DNA of 5,692 nucleotides, taken from NCBI GenBank assembly GCA_025774405.1, contig JALGWB010000138.1, positions 1-5,692 on the forward strand, read 5' to 3'. This DNA is from a bacterium. GTDB taxonomy: Bacteria > Arandabacterota > Arandabacteria > Arandabacterales > Arandabacteraceae. Each line of letters starts with the position of its first letter. Positions within the stretch are counted from its first letter, which is position 1. A model generated the notes under the pieces. The model did no database searches and was not told the DNA's origin. It was given only the letters and a program-made list of their open reading frames with translations. Made by a program: the position numbers and the translations under genes. Positions 1 to 5,692 of the stretch are shown piece by piece.

Positions 1-3000
1 CCTGACATAGAAGAACCCAGCAACAAGGCCGAGAATAACGCGACCAAGACTAACCGTGATTGTTGACGGATGGTATTTCATCATCAGGTGGTGCTTACCC
101 CTGCTAACAGCTACCGCCCGCATTCCGGCGGCGGTCTTCAGGATATCAGCTGGTTCTCCGTCAAGGTATGCCTTCCATCCTGGATAATATGTATCCTGAA
201 CCAGAAAATAACCGTCTCCAGGACACACTATTTCGGCTTCGATACGTTCAGGTTCATACTTCTCGAGATGGCAAGAACCTTGACCACTTACCATGCCAGT
301 GATGTCGCATTCAAGCTCATAGCCCTTGCTGCCTCTGATAAGTCTTGCGCTCGACTTGTCAATGAAGATACCCTTTCTGACGGCTGTTGTATTCTCCACA
401 ATCACCATGTCACCATCGAAAATCACCTCGAGGCAGGGTGAGCATTTAGGGGAGACGTGAACGATCCTGGCATCACTGATTCTAAAATCATCTTCGCTTG
501 TCACGATCAGTTTGGTCGTCTTACCAAGTCGAAGTACGACCTCACGTCCTTCACTATCGAAAGGAAAGGTGATGTAGCGAGCCAGCCGGATTGCATCACC
601 CAAATCAAAATTGAGTTTGAGCAAGGGGTGATCAGTATTGACACGAAAAAGCAAAGTCTCATTTGGCTGTAGATTCTCAATAAGAAAGCCATTGCCAAGC
701 TCACTGGTCTTGCAATCCTTGAGCACTACATCAGCCTGTGCAAGATAGCAATTGATTTGATCATCCTTCTTGCTGGTTGCCTCAAAAGCAACTCCCCAGT
801 AGCCACTCGCAAGTGCCGATACATCCACAGCAAACCTGTGCCAGACTCCTGCATCATTCGCAGCGTCAAGGCCGAACGCGGTACTAACCGTTGCTCCGCC
901 GGTCACTGTCACGGTTAGGAATACTGAATCCGAGACAGTGCCTGGCTCGAAGCCAAAGAGGAACTCAAGGCGCTTCGCTCTCGGAAGCAAGACCCGGCAT
1001 CTGATGACTCTACCTGACTTGAGTGGCACTGCAAGCTCAGGCTCATTGCCAAGCCTGACCACTCTAAGGGCTGAACCGGTACTCATCAGATTGCTGAGGA
1101 TAGGTGAGCGAATCATTTGAGGAAGCACTCTATCCCCAACCACATATCTCACACAAGCAAGGTTCTGCAAAGATGCGACGGATCGCAATGGTTCCCCGAG
1201 CACACCAACCCGCCTGCTCCACCCCCTTTCCATCATCGCAAAGTCAGCAAAACCCTGAGGCACAAGTGTTGATCTGCCACTGATCGAAGGAATGGCGAAA
1301 ACCTGATTGAGATTCGGTGGGAAGATTTCATCAGAATCCCCATAATGGCCAATTCTCCATTCTCCCCCACTTGAGACGGCGCGTTTGAGTACGTCTATAC
1401 CGGGGGTTTCACATAGCACGCCACCTGGCTGGCTCACATAGTAACTCCTGGCAACGCTGATCAGATCTCCGAGAGTGACAGCCACGAAGATCGCTGCAAG
1501 CACCTTGCTGAAAGACCGCCTCTGTCTTCGCAAGGTATAGCCTATAAGAAGTGCGGCAGATGCAAGAACCATGATCAGCGAGACATTGATTGTCTTTAGC
1601 TCGAACCGCAGCCACTGGGAGCCAGACGATCTAAGCCATTCCAGAACCTTCTCCGAGGATTGAGATCGCCAGAACTGTTCCCCAAGTGATGCTGCTCGCT
1701 TGCTTATGGCTGACATTATCGAATCGTGATTTATGGTAAAAGCCAGATAGGCGACCATCACCATCAAAACCAGAGTGAAAGTGACCAGAGCGAATCTTCT
1801 ACGATATAAGTCAGAGACTCTATCGAGCGTTGAGAACGACAAACTCGCAATCGCCGAGAGCGAAAAGCAGCCAATCACTGAGATACGGTCAATTTGAGAA
1901 AATCTCAGAATCGGAAACGCAACGTAAAATGGCTTCAGTATCCTTGAACTGACTGCCATTGCAGCCGTTAGTGCAAGAAGCGCCCAGAAGACTCTTATCT
2001 CACGATTTACTCGCAACAGTGCAAGTCCCCCAAAAGCAACCACCAGACCCCCAACGCCAGCATAGACCATGAATCCGGGATTGTAGGGATGGAAATTCAC
2101 ATTGAGCAATCTCAACCAGCTTGTGCCTTCCACAGGATTACCAAAAAGACCCGGCACGATGGCCCTGAGCAACAGCCACGGACTTGAGATGAAGGAAGTC
2201 CTCATCATTTCAAAATCAATGCCGAGACCTTTTGAATTGTGTATGAACTCGATAAAAGCCAATATCTGAGGTGAAACGATGAGGAAGGCAATGGAGCCAG
2301 TGTACAGAAGTATCTTAAGACTCTTTAACAGGCCCTTTCTATGGCCAGCAAGCGAATCCTCGGCACCGGTCCAGGCCGCGTAGAAGATCAGCGCACCCAC
2401 CCCTAACACAAAGACCTGTGGAAAGCCTGCCAGGTATCCGAGTGATAGGGTAATAATCAGCAATGCCTTTCCTCTCCGTTTGGTAAGAGCCTGCCTAAAA
2501 GCCCAAAACTGCCACGGTATCCAGCTCGAGGTTGCGACAAAAGTTGGATGACCCATCCTCGTGAAGAAAAACGAAGAAAAGCCAAAAAGAAAGCTTCCGA
2601 AGATAGCTCCAGATGTGGATGCCCCGAGTGAAGTCAGAAACAGATACATACCCACCAACGCTATAAGGAAGTGAGCAGCAACATCATAACCGATTGCATC
2701 ATCCGGATTAACCAGCCCGAGCAAGATCGTTATCGGATAGAGCACTCTCGACTGAGGATCGGCAAAGATAGGGTAACCCATTAAAACATAAGGATTCCAC
2801 AGCGGTAACCTTGCCTGTTTTAGCGCACGGTTGATCTCAACAAGTCTCGGCAGGTATGTGCGCGCTGAATCAGTGCGGTATGTTCTACGCGCAAGATCAT
2901 CACCAGAAGCATACGTCTTCCACGGGCTCCAAATTTCAGGGTTGCATGTCAAGAGAACCCGCCCGCCGAAAATCACATCCCCAAAGAAAGCGCAGATAGC

Positions 3001-3045
3001 AAGGATGAAAAGGAGTATTATAAGGGTAGTCTTAAGTGGTTTCAC
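1..3045 (-). CDS. YfhO-like GT-C membrane protein with large extracytoplasmic domain (3' end beyond window)
   Basis: The minus-strand frame from GTG at 3045 is open for 1015 codons with no stop and leaves the window at base 1, so the C-terminus is missing. Residues 5-27 form a signal-anchor helix. The next loop carries D59 and the family-like PLWNPY (81-86) and GYPIFADPQS (90-99). About ten further hydrophobic segments follow up to about residue 530, including SPQ...E (258-266) and FPILRFSQIDR (377-387). Residues 530-995 look extracytoplasmic and match YfhO order: NLNQVF (578-583), a segment ending CVRYVV, VVEN-like VIVEN (881-885), then YYPGWKAYLDGEP (953-965) and KYHPS (990-994) before a last helix from 996. 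YfhO proteins are thought to transfer sugars from polyprenyl phosphate to cell-surface polymers outside the membrane. B. subtilis YfhO is about 860 residues from memory, so this one is longer, perhaps through an inserted beta-sandwich around 676-790. The GTG start is supported by a GGGAG site and by the anchor helix directly after it. It overlaps the flippase-like gene by 14 bases. Family call firm; substrate unknown. Confidence 0.88.
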   Translation of the reverse strand, partial: MKPLKTTLIILLFILAICAFFGDVIFGGRVLLTCNPEIWSPWKTYASGDDLARRTYRTDSARTYLPRLVEINRALKQARLPLWNPYVLMGYPIFADPQSRVLYPITILLGLVNPDDAIGYDVAAHFLIALVGMYLFLTSLGASTSGAIFGSFLFGFSSFFFTRMGHPTFVATSSWIPWQFWAFRQALTKRRGKALLIITLSLGYLAGFPQVFVLGVGALIFYAAWTGAEDSLAGHRKGLLKSLKILLYTGSIAFLIVSPQILAFIEFIHNSKGLGIDFEMMRTSFISSPWLLLRAIVPGLFGNPVEGTSWLRLLNVNFHPYNPGFMVYAGVGGLVVAFGGLALLRVNREIRVFWALLALTAAMAVSSRILKPFYVAFPILRFSQIDRISVIGCFSLSAIASLSFSTLDRVSDLYRRRFALVTFTLVLMVMVAYLAFTINHDSIMSAISKRAASLGEQFWRSQSSEKVLEWLRSSGSQWLRFELKTINVSLIMVLASAALLIGYTLRRQRRSFSKVLAAIFVAVTLGDLISVARSYYVSQPGGVLCETPGIDVLKRAVSSGGEWRIGHYGDSDEIFPPNLNQVFAIPSISGRSTLVPQGFADFAMMERGWSRRVGVLGEPLRSVASLQNLACVRYVVGDRVLPQMIRSPILSNLMSTGSALRVVRLGNEPELAVPLKSGRVIRCRVLLPRAKRLEFLFGFEPGTVSDSVFLTVTVTGGATVSTAFGLDAANDAGVWHRFAVDVSALASGYWGVAFEATSKKDDQINCYLAQADVVLKDCKTSELGNGFLIENLQPNETLLFRVNTDHPLLKLNFDLGDAIRLARYITFPFDSEGREVVLRLGKTTKLIVTSEDDFRISDARIVHVSPKCSPCLEVIFDGDMVIVENTTAVRKGIFIDKSSARLIRGSKGYELECDITGMVSGQGSCHLEKYEPERIEAEIVCPGDGYFLVQDTYYPGWKAYLDGEPADILKTAAGMRAVAVSRGKHHLMMKYHPSTITVSLGRVILGLVAGFFYVR

Positions 3046-4018
3046 CTTGGCTCCCGTCACTGCCTGGCGCAAACTGTCTCGTGCCATAGAGGATACCGCC
3101 CAGGATACCAAAAAGGAAGAAAATCACGTAGATGACCACTGCCAGTGTGAATCCCTTGCTCTCCTCCACGCCGAACTGCTTCAGCATAACCACGAAGGCA
3201 GTCTCGCGAACACCCAGCCCGCTTATCGATATGGGTATCATTCGGACGAGCTCGACCACAGGGACAACGAGAAGCAATGCCATGAAGCTCAGGTTCATCT
3301 CGAGAGACCATGCCACAAGATAGCAACTCAGAATCCAGAGGAATCTGGCGACGGCGCTTAGACCCAATGCTATCAGAATTGTGCTTCTTGACTGGCTGTA
3401 GGTGACTATTGCTTCATAAGCCTTCTCAAGCCTCTGCCTCGCGCGAAAACGTTCAAGCATGCTGAGGAGAGGATTCAACACCATGGCAAGCCTTCTTGCC
3501 ACTGGCCTCAGAAGCATAAGATATGCACCTACAAAAACCGCAATTGCCACAGTAGCGACTATCGCCAATAGTTTCCACTCAGAGATGTCGTTCCTCACGA
3601 AAGGAAGCGAGAAAAGAGCGACCGGAAGTAGCACAAAGAAACCGAGAAAGCGCTCAACAATTACAGAAGCAAAGGCATCAGCCCTCCGATCGGTTTCACC
3701 AGCTACAGCGACAACCCTCGCAAAGTCACCACCAACACTTGTGGGGAGAAAGGAACTGAAGAAAATACCGACAAGATAAAAGTAGACCAGCTTCCAGTAT
3801 GGAAGCCTGATACCCTTGGAAGCCAGAATGAACCTCCATCGACATGAATTCGTAAGCACCATTGCAAAAATCAGGCAGGCAGCCAGAACCAGAGGTGCGG
3901 GACTCAGGGTCTGGAAGTGGCGACCAACCTCACTCAGATCCAGCTTTGAGATGAGATAGAGGATGAGCCCTCCACTTACGACGAGCCTCGCTATCTTGAG
4001 CAATGTTGTGCGATTCAT
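3032..4018 (-). CDS. Flippase-like integral membrane protein (UPF0104 / LPG_synthase_TM family)
   Basis: This 328-residue protein is almost entirely hydrophobic helices, about eight, with a basic N-terminus. Family motifs are visible in order: RWRFIL (60-65), GIFFSSFLPTSVGGDFARV (84-102) with the conserved GGD, VERFLGF (121-127), and PISISGLGVRE (262-272). This is the membrane half found in MprF-type lysylphosphatidylglycerol synthases and flippases and fused to some glycosyltransferases such as archaeal AglD. Here it stands alone, with no C-terminal aminoacyl-transferase domain, so a lysyl-PG synthase call is not warranted. In glycan operons such stand-alone proteins are suspected lipid or lipid-linked-sugar translocases; that role is inference here. 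The ATG shares bases with the TGA of the upstream GT-C gene (ATGA), and an AGGAAG site lies just before it, indicating translational coupling. Its 3' end overlaps the GTG start of the YfhO-like gene. The short tail after the last helix (about 314-328) is polar and probably cytoplasmic or disordered. Confidence 0.9.
   Translation of the reverse strand: MNRTTLLKIARLVVSGGLILYLISKLDLSEVGRHFQTLSPAPLVLAACLIFAMVLTNSCRWRFILASKGIRLPYWKLVYFYLVGIFFSSFLPTSVGGDFARVVAVAGETDRRADAFASVIVERFLGFFVLLPVALFSLPFVRNDISEWKLLAIVATVAIAVFVGAYLMLLRPVARRLAMVLNPLLSMLERFRARQRLEKAYEAIVTYSQSRSTILIALGLSAVARFLWILSCYLVAWSLEMNLSFMALLLVVPVVELVRMIPISISGLGVRETAFVVMLKQFGVEESKGFTLAVVIYVIFFLFGILGGILYGTRQFAPGSDGSQGETT
3051..3055 (-). 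promoter_or_regulatory. Ribosome binding site GGGAG before the GTG start of the YfhO-like gene
   Basis: GGGAG lies 5 bases upstream of GTG (3045-3043), inside the last codons of the flippase-like gene. It decides the start: no ATG occurs in this frame until residue 89, which would delete the signal-anchor helix and the PLWNPY motif. Confidence 0.65.
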
Positions 4019-5640
4019 GTCTTCCTATGGAGTATCCTGACAGGTCCAATACGCTCGATCTCAACATAGTTTGAACAAATCCAGGATCTTACTCGATGCG
4101 CATACTGGCTGAACGGTTGTCGGGTCGCACCGATTCTTGCACCTTCAAAAGGCTCAACCAGCAAAACATATTCAGTGCCGTGACTCTCAATATCGTTGAT
4201 GTAGCGTTCTTCCTCCTCGGGTGCAAGCGCTCTCCGATAGTGAGCATATCTTGTGGGATTCCTTCTGTCATAGAAGAAATACACGAGCTGAAGTTGCGGA
4301 ACAGCCAAAACATAGTCACCTGGTGAGGTGTGGGCGTCGAGAAACCTCTTTATCGCCATAAAGAAAGCTGCCTCATCGGCACGTAAGAAGATGGGAGCAC
4401 GCTGAAGCCCAAGCTTCGTGTCATTGCCACACCTTACAAGCATTGACCCAACATATTCGGTATCGCCAACCGAGATGCCTTCCTGCAGAAAACGCATTGC
4501 AACATACCTTGAGGTTGTCGCCACGTAACAGCCATAGCTCGCCCAGAAGACAATTGAAGGCAGCAGGGCGAAGAGTATAATGAAAACAACCACTCTGAAA
4601 GATTTCCCTGCCATTCTTTGCGCAAGCCAGTCATATATCTGTTCTGCGATAAGTGGAACAAGCAGGAAGGCAAATTGCAGGGTTTGCAAAAGATGACCAA
4701 CATCCGATCGCCATATGCTCTGATTGAATGCGAGAACCGCAGCTGCCAAGACAACAACGCCTGGAAGCACCGAAGCTCTTGGTCTCTTCAGATTACGGAC
4801 TATGATGGCCACCGCAAGAACGTATGCGGCAAATGGCAGGTAGAAGAGTATCTTATTAGCAAGAATCAGCCTGAAATAGGTACCATCCAGTGTCTTCGCT
4901 GTCCACAGGCTCGGATAAGGGATCCGATTGGTAAGGTTATCCAGCATGCCTTCCCTCGTCACCTTCTGAATCATAGCACCCAAAGCCTGCTGACTCTCGA
5001 AGTATCCGAGGACAGGCAGAGCCACAATGGCAATACCAGCCAGCATCCCCAGTGCGCGTTTTGCAAATTCACGCTTTGATAGACTGCCGACCACGGTAGC
5101 GAAAGCCATAGCCAGCAATCCACCGACTGCGGCGAAGCCAGCCGCATCCTGCCTGAACACCCCACTTACACCAATCACGAGCCCGCAAGCAAGGCTCCAC
5201 ATCCATGCTCGATCCAGCATGACAAGCACAGCATAGATAGCCAGGAACCCAAAGCCGGAAAAGAAGACCTTATGCCAGGGACCAGGCGCAATGCAGATCA
5301 GAATCGGAGCAAGCAAGGCGAACTTCCGCGCACCCAGACGACGTGCGATCAAGAAAGCAAGCAGACACTTTATCGCCTGAAGTAGGGCAAAGATGAAACG
5401 TTCGACCATTATGTTCTTCCCAAAAGCCTTAAAAGCTGCTGCCAGTAGATAGAATCTTCCAGGTGCATAAGTGTGATGGAAATCCCGGTAGATCACCTGG
5501 CCCTCCATTATCTTCTCCACGCCGTCCAGGAGGTAGCCCTCGTCATAGGCAAGCCCATATCGAGCGTAGGAGAGGAAGTAGCCAGCGGAAAAGGCGAGGA
5601 CAATCAGAGCTCCTAAAAGTGTTGTCTTTTTAGTCGACAT
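4015..5640 (-). CDS. GT-C family membrane glycosyltransferase (PMT/ArnT-like), 541 aa
   Basis: Residues 6-25 form the first membrane helix. The following extracytoplasmic loop has the acidic YDEGYLLDG (32-40) and YRDFHHTYAPGRFYL (51-65), which correspond to the conserved acidic loop of GT-C enzymes that bind metal or polyprenyl-phosphate sugar donors. Further membrane segments run to about residue 370, interrupted by FRQDAAG (162-168) and RSDVGHL (311-317), both recurrent in this group. The region from about 375 to 541 is soluble and probably extracytoplasmic. It contains SPGDYVLAVP (439-448) and YFFYDRRNPTRY (454-465), a pattern common in large-tailed PMT_2-like proteins. The expected reaction is transfer of one sugar from a lipid-phosphate carrier to an acceptor outside the membrane; donor and acceptor are unknown. 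The ATG at 5640 is chosen because it directly precedes a short basic stretch and the anchor helix. A strong ribosome site is lacking (weak GAGTGA 5 bases upstream), consistent with coupling to the gene ending 5 bases before. Its TGA overlaps the next ATG. Confidence 0.88.
   Translation of the reverse strand: MSTKKTTLLGALIVLAFSAGYFLSYARYGLAYDEGYLLDGVEKIMEGQVIYRDFHHTYAPGRFYLLAAAFKAFGKNIMVERFIFALLQAIKCLLAFLIARRLGARKFALLAPILICIAPGPWHKVFFSGFGFLAIYAVLVMLDRAWMWSLACGLVIGVSGVFRQDAAGFAAVGGLLAMAFATVVGSLSKREFAKRALGMLAGIAIVALPVLGYFESQQALGAMIQKVTREGMLDNLTNRIPYPSLWTAKTLDGTYFRLILANKILFYLPFAAYVLAVAIIVRNLKRPRASVLPGVVVLAAAVLAFNQSIWRSDVGHLLQTLQFAFLLVPLIAEQIYDWLAQRMAGKSFRVVVFIILFALLPSIVFWASYGCYVATTSRYVAMRFLQEGISVGDTEYVGSMLVRCGNDTKLGLQRAPIFLRADEAAFFMAIKRFLDAHTSPGDYVLAVPQLQLVYFFYDRRNPTRYAHYRRALAPEEEERYINDIESHGTEYVLLVEPFEGARIGATRQPFSQYAHRVRSWICSNYVEIERIGPVRILHRKT
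4021..4026 (-). promoter_or_regulatory. Ribosome binding site AGGAAG before the flippase-like gene
   Basis: AGGAAG sits inside the last codons of the GT-C gene, with the AGGA core 4 bases from the ATG at 4018. Together with the ATGA stop/start overlap it points to re-initiation by ribosomes finishing the GT-C gene. Confidence 0.6.
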
Positions 5641-5645
5641 TCAGA

Positions 5646-5692
5646 TCACTCTGGCTCCAAAGCCTTTGTCTTGATGAGAGCATTACGACCAG
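5646..5692 (-). CDS. 3'-terminal fragment of an upstream gene (5' part beyond window)
   Basis: Only 14 codons and a stop are visible: the frame reads GRNALIKTKALEPE and ends in TGA at 5648-5646, 5 bases before the ATG of the GT-C gene. Codon choice looks like that of the neighbouring genes, and the tight spacing matches the overlaps elsewhere in the operon, so this is the most credible of the three frames. A competing frame is open from the edge to a TAA at 5632-5630 and would overlap the GT-C start. The fragment is too short to identify. A cytoplasmic glycosyltransferase would suit the context, but that is a guess from position only. Confidence 0.42.
   Translation of the reverse strand, partial: GRNALIKTKALEPE

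Noticed and set aside
70..704. Short open frames at 70..441 and 457..672 on the plus strand and 507..704 on the minus strand
   Set aside because: All are shadows of the YfhO-like gene, which is open through this entire stretch and carries the PGWKAYLDG and VIVEN landmarks here.
1..3045. Frameshift or pseudogene in the long left-hand gene
   Set aside because: Each 60-base block translates in the same frame without a stop, and motifs occur in the expected order from start to edge.
2831..3361. Plus-strand open frame of 176 codons
   Set aside because: It lies antisense across the junction of the YfhO-like and flippase-like genes. Its translation is rich in H, R, S and Q with no recognisable motif or hydrophobic pattern, while the opposite strand has clear family motifs.
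3032..4018. Annotation as lysylphosphatidylglycerol synthase (MprF)
   Set aside because: Only the membrane flippase-like half is present; the roughly 300-residue aminoacyl-transferase domain is absent and the next gene is a different family.
4618..5079. Plus-strand open frame of 153 codons
   Set aside because: Antisense to the membrane core of the GT-C gene; the translation looks like low-order shadow sequence with no domain.
1..5692. tRNA or rRNA genes, CRISPR repeats, insertion sequences, internal promoter or terminator hairpins
   Set aside because: I saw no tRNA-like cloverleaf sequence, direct repeat array, transposase motif or GC stem followed by a T run at gene ends; the coding frames overlap and leave no room for them.

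Overview
The window holds one tightly packed operon read entirely on the minus strand (right to left). It encodes three multi-pass membrane proteins, preceded at the right edge by the last codons of a fourth gene. By translation, 1..3045 is one uninterrupted open frame that runs off the left edge. Essentially every base is coding, and I see no intergenic stretch, RNA gene, mobile element, CRISPR array or internal terminator. Base composition looks close to balanced, starts are preceded by AGGAAG- or GGGAG-like ribosome sites, and genes overlap by 4 and 14 bases. This fits a bacterium, probably an environmental or uncultivated lineage, but nothing in the window supports a taxon.

Layout in transcription order: (1) 5646..5692, a 3'-terminal fragment of an unidentified upstream gene, ending 5 bases before the next start. 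(2) 4015..5640, a 541-residue GT-C-type membrane glycosyltransferase (PMT/ArnT-like) with a DEG motif after the first membrane helix, an RSDVGHL motif, and a C-terminal soluble domain with a PGD...RRNPTRY motif. (3) 3032..4018, a 328-residue flippase-like integral membrane protein (UPF0104 / LPG_synthase_TM family), joined to the previous gene by an ATGA overlap. (4) 1..3045, a YfhO-like membrane protein of at least 1015 residues with a GTG start. It has about a dozen membrane helices, then an extracytoplasmic region of roughly 465 residues, then a final membrane helix cut by the window edge.

How they may work together (inference): in Bacillus and Listeria, YfhO is the extracellular GT-C step of a three-component glycosylation system. 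A GT2 enzyme makes a polyprenyl-phosphate sugar, a small membrane protein flips it, and YfhO transfers the sugar to a cell-surface polymer. Here a GT-C enzyme, a flippase-like protein and a large YfhO homologue are co-transcribed and probably translationally coupled. A lipid-linked-sugar pathway that decorates a surface glycan, polymer or protein is the simplest reading. Substrate and acceptor cannot be read from the sequence.
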